Shown here: positions 1 through 7,426 of the stretch, piece after piece | Layout of the letters: each line of letters starts with the position of its first letter | How positions within the stretch are numbered: the first letter of the stretch is position 1 | Origin: a bacterium UBA4637 | GTDB lineage: Bacteria; Bacteroidota; Bacteroidia; Bacteroidales; Bacteroidaceae | NCBI GenBank assembly: GCA_002405875.1 | Contig: DHMR01000115.1 | Location: forward strand, 1 to 32,425 | DNA length: 32,425 nt | Direction of reading: 5' to 3' | The notes under the pieces: generated by a model | What the model was told of the DNA's origin: nothing | The model's database searches: none | What the model saw: only the letters and a program-made list of their open reading frames with translations | Position numbers and translations under genes: made by a program

Positions 1-51
1 ATCATACTTATTTCTCTTTTTATTGTTAATGTATTTGTTTCTTTTCGAGTG

Positions 52-82
52 CAAAGATAATACAATTTAGAATAAGGACAAA
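52..82 (-). promoter_or_regulatory. Outward promoter for a gene beyond the left edge
   Basis: Read on the minus strand, a -33 TTTG (82-79) is followed after 19 bases by a -7 TATCTTTG (59-52), a full match to the Bacteroidota TTTG-N19-TAnnTTTG pattern. Transcription would leave the window at its left end. A minus-strand ATG at 5-3 may be the start of that gene, but only five bases are visible, so no product can be given. Confidence 0.6.
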
Positions 83-177
83 ATAAAACGCTCCTTTTTT
101 GTCTTTTTTAGTGGAGTATCTTTTGATTTTCCCGATAGGATGGTATTGAAGACAATTTTTATGTCCGACTCAAAAAC

Positions 178-328
178 ACCCTTCACCCTTCACCTTTCCT
201 CTTGAAACGCCGATGTACAGGCGGTTTTGGAGGGGTGAAGGGTGGTGAAGGGTAGCTAGGTAACCCTTCACCTCTCGAAATGTCAATAAACACTAGTGTT
301 TCAGACGATTTGGTGAAGGGTGAAGGGT
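178..328. repeat. Nested inverted repeats of GGTGAAGGGT
   Basis: A 17-bp sequence at 178-194 (ACCCTTCACCCTTCACC) is the exact reverse complement of 312-328. Inside this pair is a second perfect 10-bp inverted repeat, 244-253 with 263-272, with a 9-base loop. Further direct copies lie at 234-243. The unit is a heptad, TGAAGGG, repeated in both orientations. The function is not known; it could form a cruciform or act as a dispersed intergenic repeat. Confidence 0.75.
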
Positions 329-395
329 AAAAACTCCGAACTTGATAAATTTATCTCCGAGACAAAATAATATATCTCTGAGTTTTGTTGCCGCT

Positions 396-463
396 GTTCT
401 AGTCAAACAGTGGACTGTCGTTGGTCGGACAGCGTGCTGTTTGACTAGGACAGTTCACTGTCC
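396..463. repeat. Palindrome cluster, CTAGTCAAACAG / GGACAGT type
   Basis: The 12-mer CTAGTCAAACAG at 399-410 is the exact reverse complement of 437-448. The loop between them contains a smaller imperfect pair (CTGTC 415-419 with GACAG 428-432). Immediately after is GGACAGTTCACTGTCC (448-463), a 7-bp stem with a 2-base centre. The elements overlap, so alternative pairings are possible. Confidence 0.7.
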
Positions 464-594
464 GATACTCTGACAGTGGGCGAAAATGAGGCTCTATATC
501 GCTAAAACTAAGGCTGAAAACAAGAAAATGTGGAAAAAGTGGTTAAAATAACCTAAATGGATTAGACAAAACATGGTTATTCGAGTCTTATTCG

Positions 595-675
595 TAACTT
601 TGCACCGTAAAGTATTGAAAGCGGTAAAAGTTAATGGACATCGTATATTTGCAATAGATCGTATATTTGCAATAG
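595..675 (+). promoter_or_regulatory. Candidate promoters of the OmpA-like gene, with 18-bp tandem duplication
   Basis: A -7-like TAACTTTG lies at 595-602. Downstream, the 18-bp unit ATCGTATATTTGCAATAG occurs twice head to tail (640-657 and 658-675), and each copy contains TATATTTG (644-651 and 662-669), which also fits TAnnTTTG. No well-spaced TTTG -33 element stands out for any of the three, so which is used cannot be told from sequence. Confidence 0.5.
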
Positions 676-716
676 AGTGAAATATCAACTATCAAGAATT
701 TAAAAACCATAAGAAT

Positions 717-1574
717 ATGAAACAGAGTAAATTTTTAGTGATGACTTTGATGGCTGGTGCCTTGTTGATGACAAGCTGCGCAAGCAAGAAGGATCTCCAG
801 AATTGCCAGAACGAGAATCGTGAGTTGACCAACAACTACCAGAACGCCAAGGAGCAGCTGGCTGCTTCGCAGGCTCGTGTTACTTCTCTCGAAGACCAGC
901 TCGCTCAGATGAAGAAGGACTATAAGTCCATGCAGACAGCTCTCGACAAGAGTTTGAACAACGCTAGTCAGAATAATGTCAGCATCGACAAGCTCGTAGA
1001 CCAGATCAATGAGTCTAACCAGTATATCCGTCACTTGGTGGAGGTGAAGAGCAAGAGCGATTCCCTCAACATGGTGCTCACCAACAACTTGACCCGCTCT
1101 TTGAGCAAGGATGAGTTGAAGGAGGTAGACGTTCAGGTGATGAAGGGAGTGGTTTACATCTCTTTGGCTGACAACATGCTCTACCAGAGCGGTAGCTATG
1201 AGGTGAACAGCCGTGCCAAGGAAACCTTGAGCAAGATTGCCAAGATTATCATGGACTACAAGGATTACGAGGTACTCGTAGAGGGTAACACCGACAATGT
1301 TCCTGTTAGCACTTCTAGCGCTAAGATGAAGAACATCCGCAACAACTGGGACCTCTCTGCTCTCCGTGCATCTTCTGTCGTACAGTACTTGCAGGATCAC
1401 TTCGGCGTGGATCCTAAGCGTTTGACCGCTGGTGGTCGTGGTGAGTACAATCCTGTGACAAGCAATGACACCGAGGTAGGCAAGCAGCGCAACCGTCGTA
1501 CTCAGATTATCATCACTCCTAAGCTCGACCAGTTCATGGACTTGATCGACAAGGCTCCAGAGAGCGATAAGTAA
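717..1574 (+). CDS. OmpA-family peptidoglycan-binding lipoprotein
   Basis: This 285-residue protein probably links the outer membrane to peptidoglycan. The N-terminus is a lipoprotein signal with a lipobox ending at Cys21 (MTSC). Residues about 25-125 are rich in Gln, Asn, Glu and Lys with heptad-like spacing, consistent with a coiled coil. The C-terminal part, about 150-275, carries OmpA-domain features: EGNTDNVPV, a Leu/Arg-rich helix (LSALRASSVVQYLQ), GRGEYNP, and NRRTQIII. In this family the conserved Asp and Arg of such motifs bind diaminopimelate; that they do so here is inferred. The gene stands alone, with a terminator just downstream. High codon bias suggests strong expression. It is a typical small Bacteroidota OmpA lipoprotein rather than a beta-barrel OmpA, since no barrel segment is present. 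Confidence 0.93.
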   Translation: MKQSKFLVMTLMAGALLMTSCASKKDLQNCQNENRELTNNYQNAKEQLAASQARVTSLEDQLAQMKKDYKSMQTALDKSLNNASQNNVSIDKLVDQINESNQYIRHLVEVKSKSDSLNMVLTNNLTRSLSKDELKEVDVQVMKGVVYISLADNMLYQSGSYEVNSRAKETLSKIAKIIMDYKDYEVLVEGNTDNVPVSTSSAKMKNIRNNWDLSALRASSVVQYLQDHFGVDPKRLTAGGRGEYNPVTSNDTEVGKQRNRRTQIIITPKLDQFMDLIDKAPESDK

Positions 1575-1623
1575 TCTTTTTAAATGTAAAAGGGTAAAAA
1601 TGTAAAAACACCTTAGATAGATG

Positions 1624-1660
1624 AAGGCATCAATGAGTTTAACCTTGTTGATGCCTTTTT
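1624..1660 (+). terminator. Rho-independent terminator after the OmpA-like gene
   Basis: AAGGCATCAA (1624-1633) pairs perfectly with TTGATGCCTT (1648-1657) around a 14-base loop and is followed by a T run. Confidence 0.85.
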
Positions 1661-1710
1661 CCGTATAAATATACGCGAAAGTAGTCAGTAAAACTTAAAT
1701 GTATGCCAAA

Positions 1711-1765
1711 AAGAAAGAAAAATAAAGCATTTTCTTTCTTTTCTGAAAATATTTTGCTAATTTTG
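1711..1765 (+). promoter_or_regulatory. icd promoter with inverted repeat over the -33 region
   Basis: A -7 TAATTTTG (1758-1765) follows a TTTC (1735-1738) after 19 bases. A perfect 11-bp inverted repeat, AAGAAAGAAAA (1711-1721) with TTTTCTTTCTT (1730-1740), covers the -33 position. It could be an operator or simply a purine/pyrimidine tract. Confidence 0.6.
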
Positions 1766-1849
1766 CAAGCAAGAAAGAGCTGCATGGCACTTCTGTACTT
1801 ATAATTTGTCAATTATTAATTATACATTATATATAATATAGTATATTGC

Positions 1850-3064
1850 ATGATGGAAAAGATTCAAATGACAACTCCTTTGGTGGAGATGGATGGTGAC
1901 GAGATGACTCGTATCCTCTGGAAGATGATCAAGGACGAATTGATCCTTCCTTTTGTAGACTTGAAGTCTGAGTATTATGACCTCGGCTTGCCTTATCGAG
2001 ACAAGACCAATGATCAGGTAACCATCGACTCAGCCGAGGCTGCCAAGAAATATGGTGTGGCTGTGAAGTGCGCCACCATCACTCCGAATGCCCAGCGCAT
2101 GGACGAATATCATCTGCATAAGATGTGGAAGAGTCCGAACGGCACCATCCGTAGTATCATGGACGGCACCGTGTTCCGTGCTCCTATCACCATCCCAAGC
2201 ATTCACCCTTGTGTGAAGAACTGGGAGAAGCCTATCACCATCGCCCGTCATGCCTATGGCGATGTCTACAAGAGCGTGGAGCTTCGTGCCGACGAGCCGG
2301 GAACCGCCAAACTCGTGTTCGAGGGCAAGAGCGGTAAGAAGCAGGAGGTGGAAATCCACAACTTCGATGGTGCAGGTGTCATCCAGGGCATGCACAACAC
2401 TGACAAGAGTATTCGTAGTTTCGCCCATAGCTGTTTCAAGTTTGCCATTGATACCAAGCAGGATTTGTGGTTCGCTACCAAGGATACCATCTCCAAGACT
2501 TACGATGCACAGTTCCGCAAGATATTCGAGGAAGTGTATGAGAGTGACTACAAGGAGAAGTTCGCCGAGTTGGGCATAGAGTACTTCTATACGTTGATAG
2601 ATGATGCCGTGGCTCGTGTCATCCGCAGCAAGGGTGGATTCATCTGGGCTTGCAAAAATTATGACGGTGACGTGATGAGCGACATGCTCAGTACCGCCTT
2701 CGGTTCTCTCGCCATGATGACCTCCGTATTGGTATCACCAGATGGAAAGTATGAGTACGAGGCAGCCCATGGCACGGTGACCCGTCACTACTATCGCTAC
2801 CTGAAGGGTGAGGATACCTCTACCAACCCAATGGCAACCATCTTTGCATGGAGCGGAGCGTTGAGAAAACGTGGAGAACTTGATGGCATCCAGGCATTGC
2901 AAGACTTCGGCGACCAGCTGGAAGCTGCTTGCTTCGATACCTTGAACGATGGCATCGCTACGAAGGACCTCGTCAACCTGATGGAGGGCGTGGAAGCAAA
3001 GGCTGTGAACTCCGCTGGCTTCATCGCCGCTATCCGTGAGCGATTGGAGAAGCGATTGGGATAA
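1850..3064 (+). CDS. icd: NADP-dependent isocitrate dehydrogenase (dimeric, eukaryote-like type)
   Basis: This enzyme converts isocitrate to 2-oxoglutarate and CO2 with reduction of NADP in the cytoplasm, supplying 2-oxoglutarate for glutamate synthesis. The 404-residue length fits the dimeric type II family. Visible family motifs are [10 protein letters not shown] near the N-terminus, the substrate-binding SPNGTIR (about residues 94-100), the metal-binding region [16 protein letters not shown], and the nucleotide-binding stretch [12 protein letters not shown]. These resemble the mitochondrial/cytosolic eukaryotic enzyme rather than the E. coli Icd type. Two ATG codons stand in tandem at 1850 and 1853; the first was used, but either is possible. 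The gene is monocistronic, with its own promoter and a terminator shared with the convergent peptidase cluster. Confidence 0.95.
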   Translation: MMEKIQMTTPLVEMDGDEMTRILWKMIKDELILPFVDLKSEYYDLGLPYRDKTNDQVTIDSAEAAKKYGVAVKCATITPNAQRMDEYHLHKMWKSPNGTIRSIMDGTVFRAPITIPSIHPCVKNWEKPITIARHAYGDVYKSVELRADEPGTAKLVFEGKSGKKQEVEIHNFDGAGVIQGMHNTDKSIRSFAHSCFKFAIDTKQDLWFATKDTISKTYDAQFRKIFEEVYESDYKEKFAELGIEYFYTLIDDAVARVIRSKGGFIWACKNYDGDVMSDMLSTAFGSLAMMTSVLVSPDGKYEYEAAHGTVTRHYYRYLKGEDTSTNPMATIFAWSGALRKRGELDGIQALQDFGDQLEAACFDTLNDGIATKDLVNLMEGVEAKAVNSAGFIAAIRERLEKRLG

Positions 3065-3082
3065 ATGCAAAAAAATAAAAAA

Positions 3083-3120
3083 AAGAGGGTGGGCTTTAAA
3101 AAAAAACCACCCTCTTATTA
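3083..3120. terminator. Bidirectional terminator between icd and the peptidase cluster
   Basis: AAGAGGGTGG (3083-3092) pairs with CCACCCTCTT (3107-3116). A long A run on the plus strand before it gives a T run for transcripts arriving on the minus strand, so it suits both convergent units. Confidence 0.85.
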
Positions 3121-3134
3121 TTAGGTTGAACAAA

Positions 3135-3542
3135 TTATTGTTGTTCTACTTTAATTTCAGCAAAATCATCCGTGATGCTTCCTCTTACGTATAAAGTTCG
3201 TTTTTTATGAGTCGTATTTGGTTCTGCTGTCAAAATCATCTTTGTTTCACCCCATTTCATTTTTATGGTAAGCCATTGGTAATTAACAGTAAGAGTGTCG
3301 TTACCGTTACCTGATATTATTGGAATTGTGCTCTTGCCGTCACCATTGTAATTGGCGATTTCGATGTTGTAGAAAGAATCGTCTCCTTGTACAATTTTTT
3401 CTCCACCATTGTTGGCAAATGTAATTTTTGATGGGTAACCAAAATTGTTTGTGCTGTCACATGCGCACAAAGCCCCCAAAATTCCTGTAAGGAGTAAAGT
3501 TGATATAATCTTTTTTGTCACCTTAATTATTTGGATTGTCAT
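3135..3542 (-). CDS. Small lipoprotein, possible inhibitor of the overlapping C10 peptidase
   Basis: The 135-residue product has a lipoprotein signal with a lipobox around GALCAC (Cys26 or Cys28). The rest is beta-rich, with WLTIKMKWGETKMILTAEPN and a closing EIKVEQQ that recall BACON-like or Spi-like beta-sandwich folds. The chosen ATG overlaps the end of the peptidase gene by 20 bases; a GTG directly after the peptidase stop (3521-3519) is an alternative start that would still leave a signal peptide. Small proteins next to C10 peptidases in Bacteroides fragilis and streptococci are known to inhibit them, so an inhibitor role is a reasonable inference from position. No inhibitor residue can be pointed to, and a simple unknown lipoprotein is the fallback. 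Confidence 0.75.
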   Translation of the reverse strand: MTIQIIKVTKKIISTLLLTGILGALCACDSTNNFGYPSKITFANNGGEKIVQGDDSFYNIEIANYNGDGKSTIPIISGNGNDTLTVNYQWLTIKMKWGETKMILTAEPNTTHKKRTLYVRGSITDDFAEIKVEQQ

Positions 3543-5064
3543 ATACGATGATTCTTTTATGGTGATTATAATTGGTGTTTCTATTGTGGTTGTTGTTGTC
3601 GAATTCGTTTTCAGAATTATTTAACTTAAAGATACCGTCCACATAATAGCCATTACATTTGCCACCCCAGCCAAAGTCACAATGTACCATTTTACTGGTT
3701 TCTGATTCTGTTTTTGTGGATACAACTTTACCATTTTGAAATCTTGTAATAACATTGTCCCTTGTTTTAATCTTGTACCCATCTATAATCCAGGCATGAC
3801 TACTTGTTATTTTAATTCCTGGCATAGCATAAATAATGACAGGACATCCCTTGTCTATCATAGAAGTCACTCTGTCATATTTGTAATCGTATCTTTTAAC
3901 ATTGGTGAACCCAATGTCTTTCAAAAATGAAGATGCATGACTTGGTATTGTAAATGTTCCAGCATAGAAATACCAACAGCCACACCAATCAGCTATGCCT
4001 TTGAGCAAAACTGCTGCCGAATGTCTTCCTGTGTCACTAAAATAAACATTGTTTACAGAATTCCAATCCACTTTCTCTCCATTGTATCTAAAAACGCTAG
4101 GATATTGAAAGTGTGTTAAGACTTTTGCTAAAGCCAAAGGAAAACATCCGGCCGGCACTTTTCTTCTATGGCCAAATATTAAATATTTTCGTCTTCTTGG
4201 AAACATATCGTTGAATGGTGAATTTTGTTGCCAAGAATAGTATGAACTCAAAATGTTTCCTCTCTTGATAACATCTGTCCAACTTCCATAGGTGGTACGT
4301 GTTGAAGTGAAGCTGCTTCCTCCACCACCGCCACCAGTCTCATAGCCATAGACTTCATCTACAGCATAACTTAGGCACATAGCCATAACCTTTCTGTTGC
4401 ATGCCGATGCTTGTGTCAGACTTGTTGCTCGTGTTCCTGCTGCGTTGTCTATGAGATTCCCATTTTCGTCCTCTTCACCAATATTATCTTCGGAGAAGTC
4501 ACCAACCCAACTATCATTTGAAACGCTATCATAAGGGTTGAATGTGTTAGGATTCAAGAATTTTTCATTTGGATATTCTGGAATAGAAATCAAACCATCT
4601 CCTGTTGTGGGATAATCCTCAAAGATAGTCTTTTGGCTGTCATCCATATCAGCTTTTGCAGCTTCGATATCATTCTGTGATATGGAACCTTCTGAAGTAA
4701 CAGCAATAACTGCATCTTCGATTCGGTTGTCGGCAGACAATAATGCATATCCATTTTCGTCAGAGAAATTTACAGCATACATAAGTGTATTGCAATCTTC
4801 AGGGAGATTAGTTGCTCTCGTATGAATATGGTTTGTACGAACAGTAATGACATTTGTAAGACTAATGCCATCAACCAAACTTCTAGTTTTGGGGCTGTCG
4901 TTAAGGAAATCTTTTAGATTTTCCAAAGCTTGATCAACAGGAATCGTGTGCGAACTAGTTTCTCCTTGTGAAACGGTTGGCGCAATTGGCTCAATGTTGT
5001 CTTGACAAGAAATAAGACTGACCATTGCTATAGCTAGGACAGATAATAATAAATACTTTTTCAT
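3523..5064 (-). CDS. C10 family cysteine peptidase (streptopain/interpain-like), lipoprotein precursor
   Basis: This 513-residue secreted endopeptidase resembles SpeB of streptococci and interpain A of Prevotella intermedia. The signal ends in a lipobox, LISC (Cys20). Residues about 40-150 fit the self-inhibitory propeptide of the family. The catalytic domain follows: oxyanion Gln280 in WQQNSPFN, nucleophile Cys307 in VPAGCFPLALAKVL, His423 in SSHAWIIDGY, and the Trp466 motif DFGWGGKCNGYY. All expected catalytic residues are present, so it should be active after processing. Oddities are a six-glycine run near residue 244-249 and an Asn/His-rich tail around 489-502. It follows the DUF3244 gene by 30 bases and overlaps the small lipoprotein gene, so all three are probably one transcript. 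Confidence 0.92.
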   Translation of the reverse strand: MKKYLLLSVLAIAMVSLISCQDNIEPIAPTVSQGETSSHTIPVDQALENLKDFLNDSPKTRSLVDGISLTNVITVRTNHIHTRATNLPEDCNTLMYAVNFSDENGYALLSADNRIEDAVIAVTSEGSISQNDIEAAKADMDDSQKTIFEDYPTTGDGLISIPEYPNEKFLNPNTFNPYDSVSNDSWVGDFSEDNIGEEDENGNLIDNAAGTRATSLTQASACNRKVMAMCLSYAVDEVYGYETGGGGGGSSFTSTRTTYGSWTDVIKRGNILSSYYSWQQNSPFNDMFPRRRKYLIFGHRRKVPAGCFPLALAKVLTHFQYPSVFRYNGEKVDWNSVNNVYFSDTGRHSAAVLLKGIADWCGCWYFYAGTFTIPSHASSFLKDIGFTNVKRYDYKYDRVTSMIDKGCPVIIYAMPGIKITSSHAWIIDGYKIKTRDNVITRFQNGKVVSTKTESETSKMVHCDFGWGGKCNGYYVDGIFKLNNSENEFDNNNHNRNTNYNHHKRIIVYDNPNN

Positions 5065-5094
5065 AATTGTGCTTTTTATGTTGATATATACAGA

Positions 5095-5487
5095 TTAGAA
5101 TTTACCGATATACATTTTGTCATTAACAATGAGACGCAAAGAATAGGCGTTGTCAATGATGTCATTTGGTATGCTGATTGACCAAACAGAAGTGGTGGCT
5201 ATAGTTGTCATATCATAGATGATATTGTCATTCTCGTCATACAGCACCAAATTGAGATTTGCTCCATTTACAAAAGTGCTAATCTGAATGGTGTTCCCAT
5301 CTAGTAGAATAACTGTAGGAAGTTTGGGGTGTACAGAAGGTGCATGACGAATGCCACCCTTTTGATTGTTTCTCTTACCTTCACTTGAGGCAGAAACTTG
5401 TTGAAGCGAAATTTCAACTTCTGCAGCTTTTACTGTTCTTACTATTGCAGATAATAGGAACATCATTAATAATACCTTTTTCATCAT
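5095..5487 (-). CDS. DUF3244-type small secreted protein
   Basis: The 130-residue product has a signal peptide (MMKKVLLMMFLLSAIVRTVKA, the tail cleaved after KAA or AEA) and a beta-rich body with LPTVILLDGNTIQISTF, NLVLYDENDNIIYD and a C-terminal YSLRLIVNDKMYIGKF. The pattern of a short sandwich domain ending in a strand with a YxGxF motif fits DUF3244, a Bacteroidales family of unknown function often found near secreted peptidases. It is first in the unit with the C10 peptidase and has a promoter directly upstream. A role as a chaperone, adhesin module or substrate is open; the sequence does not decide. Confidence 0.8.
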   Translation of the reverse strand: MMKKVLLMMFLLSAIVRTVKAAEVEISLQQVSASSEGKRNNQKGGIRHAPSVHPKLPTVILLDGNTIQISTFVNGANLNLVLYDENDNIIYDMTTIATTSVWSISIPNDIIDNAYSLRLIVNDKMYIGKF

Positions 5488-5518
5488 AAACTTGATACTT
5501 ATGTTAGAATTTTGGTTG

Positions 5519-5551
5519 CAAATTTACATCCTTTTTGGAAAGGAAATGAAA
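5519..5551 (-). promoter_or_regulatory. Promoter of the DUF3244-peptidase-lipoprotein cluster
   Basis: On the minus strand, TAAATTTG (5526-5519) fits the -7 element, and a TTTC (5551-5548) lies 21 bases upstream as an imperfect -33. The ATG is about 32 bases downstream. The TGTACA array begins only a few bases upstream of the -33 element. Confidence 0.6.
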
Positions 5552-5558
5552 GATACGG

Positions 5559-5607
5559 TGTACAATAAGTGTACAATTTGAAAAATGAACTTGTACATTT
5601 GTGTACA
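5559..5607. promoter_or_regulatory. Phased array of four TGTACA palindromes (candidate activator sites)
   Basis: TGTACA begins at 5559, 5570, 5592 and 5602, giving spacings of 11, 22 and 10 bases. Three of the four sit in a longer GTGTACA context. The array lies between the regulator gene and the cluster it faces, upstream of the cluster's -33 element. This is where a transcription activator would be expected to bind. Binding by the adjacent TPR/HTH protein is inferred. Confidence 0.6.
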
Positions 5608-5636
5608 TGGAATGTAAGGTTTAGAATATCAATGTA

Positions 5637-7232
5637 TTATAAGGATGCTATAATGTTGTCCCATTCAGCAGGTGCACCCTTCTTATGAAAAGCTTTATAG
5701 TACATTCTTCTTCTAGAAGCAGTTATGGCTTCTTTGGTAAGGCACATAAATTTTGCGATATTAGTTGGGGTGATGCCAATTTTTAAGAGCAAGCAGACTC
5801 TGTATTCTTGAGGAGTAACGTCAAGGAAACTTTTCAAGTTACTATCAAAATTTGGATAAACTTCATTTATGAGTTTTTTGAGTGAGTCCCATTGCTTGAC
5901 ATCTAATTTGAAACTATAGTTGTCTCTTTCTTGGATGATCCAATTGTAAATATCTGAGCTTTTTATTACGTTTAATTCTTTTTCTATCTTTTCCGTTGTT
6001 CTTTCTTTTTCTTTGAGACTATTATATTTGTCAACTTTTAGTTTTAAAATTTCTTGTTGCTGTTTCATATTTTTAATACGCATATAAGAAAACAGACAGA
6101 CAAGTAAACACATAATTACAATTAAAGCAATCATCAGATTCTTCTTGAAGTTTGCAGAGCGTAATTGGTGATTTTCTTTTTCTTTTTGTTCATAGTTATA
6201 TAATTCTTCTACTTTTTTTACGGCTTCAGCATCGTTTGCATTTATTACAGAGTCAGTATATTGAATGTATGTATGTAATTCTACTTTTAGGGGGCTTTCG
6301 TTTGTGATTTTTGAAAGTAATATGTTTTCATAAACTTCTTGTTTTACAAAGATGTTTTTAGAAACCATAATTTTCTTTGTGAATTCTTCAATTAACTCTT
6401 TATTTCCCAAATTCTTATATACTTCTAATGCAGTCAGCAACATACCACTGTTGTCAGGAAACTCATCGACATGCTGTACGTATTGATTGACGTGGAAAAG
6501 TGCCTTTTCCCACTCTTTTCTTTCTTCATAAATGACTGCGAGTTCATGGTGAAAGCTTCTTATCATAAAAGTATCTTTCAACAACTCTGCCATGTTGAGT
6601 CCTTGTGAAAAATATTTTTCTGCTAATTTTGTGTTCTTAAAATCATTATGGATTTCACCCATATCTCTCAAGTCATAAAGCATATTGTGGCTGTTTTGAC
6701 TGAGTGAATCTGCTTGGTAGGCCAGTTGTAATGATTCTAAAGCCTCCTTGTTCAGATTTGTATATTTATACACATTTGCCATTTGACAATAAATGTCGCC
6801 TTTCAAGGCATAATTGTCCTTGGCAACCTTTTCGCTTGCCTTTTGGTAGAATTTGAGTGATTCGGGTTTGTCGCCTGTTTCGTAATATACTCTTCCTGCA
6901 TAGAAAAATGCTTCTGCTAGAATGTTATCATCTCCTGCATGTTGGAAGTAAGAAACCAGTGAATCTATTTGGGACTTTTGATGTTTGATAGGACGAAAAG
7001 CCTTGTCGGCAGCTTTTAATTTCAATAGTTGGTAATATTTTTCGTCGGCAGTAGACATGTTTGTTTTCGACTGGTAGATGCTATCAAGCAGGAGTTCACC
7101 TTTTTGATAATCAGTAAAGAGTATTTTGTCTGCCTCTTTTAATGAAGGCAAAAATGATTTAGAGCAACTTGTTAAAAGCAATACTGTAATAATAGTTGTG
7201 CTTATTATTATATTTATAGTCGAATTTCTCAT
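5637..7232 (-). CDS. Membrane TPR protein with C-terminal LuxR-like HTH (regulator)
   Basis: From the start chosen here the protein has 531 residues. It begins with a signal/lipobox segment (VLLLTSCSK), then about 300 residues of tetratricopeptide-like helices (NYALKGDIYCQMANVYKY is typical), a single membrane helix (NLMIALIVIMCLLVCLFSYM), a charged coiled coil, and a C-terminal HTH in which TPQEYRVCLLLKIGITPTNI begins the LuxR/GerE-like helices. The layout suggests a periplasmic sensor with a cytoplasmic DNA-binding end, a common Bacteroidales one-component design. A longer reading frame starts at 7319, but a full promoter overlaps that part, so the ATG at 7232 was chosen. The likely target is the neighbouring peptidase cluster, which has the same orientation. 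The signal it senses is unknown. Confidence 0.85.
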   Translation of the reverse strand: MRNSTINIIISTTIITVLLLTSCSKSFLPSLKEADKILFTDYQKGELLLDSIYQSKTNMSTADEKYYQLLKLKAADKAFRPIKHQKSQIDSLVSYFQHAGDDNILAEAFFYAGRVYYETGDKPESLKFYQKASEKVAKDNYALKGDIYCQMANVYKYTNLNKEALESLQLAYQADSLSQNSHNMLYDLRDMGEIHNDFKNTKLAEKYFSQGLNMAELLKDTFMIRSFHHELAVIYEERKEWEKALFHVNQYVQHVDEFPDNSGMLLTALEVYKNLGNKELIEEFTKKIMVSKNIFVKQEVYENILLSKITNESPLKVELHTYIQYTDSVINANDAEAVKKVEELYNYEQKEKENHQLRSANFKKNLMIALIVIMCLLVCLFSYMRIKNMKQQQEILKLKVDKYNSLKEKERTTEKIEKELNVIKSSDIYNWIIQERDNYSFKLDVKQWDSLKKLINEVYPNFDSNLKSFLDVTPQEYRVCLLLKIGITPTNIAKFMCLTKEAITASRRRMYYKAFHKKGAPAEWDNIIASL

Positions 7233-7249
7233 ATTTTCTACATTTTCTG

Positions 7250-7281
7250 CAAAAATAAGATATTTATTTATTACGACCAAA
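7250..7281 (-). promoter_or_regulatory. Promoter of the TPR/HTH regulator gene
   Basis: On the minus strand, TTTG (7281-7278), 20 bases, then TATTTTTG (7257-7250). It lies 18 bases before the ATG at 7232 and rules out the upstream in-frame start at 7319. Confidence 0.75.
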
Positions 7282-7342
7282 CAAAAAGCATATTTTTTAC
7301 ATGTAATTTTCTTTCGCAAGTGTTAATGAGCTAATGGTATAT

Positions 7343-7393
7343 ATATAATAAGGTGGCTAATGCAATAAGAATTGCATAGCCACCTTATTATAT
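7343..7393. terminator. Very long hairpin terminator
   Basis: Seventeen perfect pairs (7343-7359 with 7377-7393) continue, past one bulged A at 7360, into six more (7361-7366 with 7371-7376) around a 4-base loop. The stem lies 34 bases past the stop of the small XRE-like gene and before the TPR gene's promoter, so it should end the XRE-like transcript. AT-rich flanks serve as the U tract on either strand. Confidence 0.8.
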
Positions 7394-7426
7394 TTCAACG
7401 AAGAATACCTCGATAGGAGTATGGGA

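Larger units (their letters stand above)
83..594. other. Gene-free stretch rich in inverted repeats
   Basis: No convincing coding region is seen here. The stretch holds a nested inverted-repeat cluster built from the 10-mer GGTGAAGGGT (178-328) and a second group of palindromes built on GGACAGT/ACTGTCC (396-463). A minus-strand reading frame at 494-688 has no recognisable product and overlaps the ompA-like gene's promoter region, so it was not called. Confidence 0.6.

Noticed and set aside
494..688. A 64-residue minus-strand frame
   Set aside because: It covers the ompA-like promoter and the 18-bp duplication; the repeated sequence IANIRSIANIR in its product is just the translated tandem repeat.
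7233..7319. Upstream in-frame start for the TPR regulator
   Set aside because: A complete TTTG-N20-TAnnTTTG promoter lies inside this part; starting at 7232 also leaves a proper signal/lipobox.
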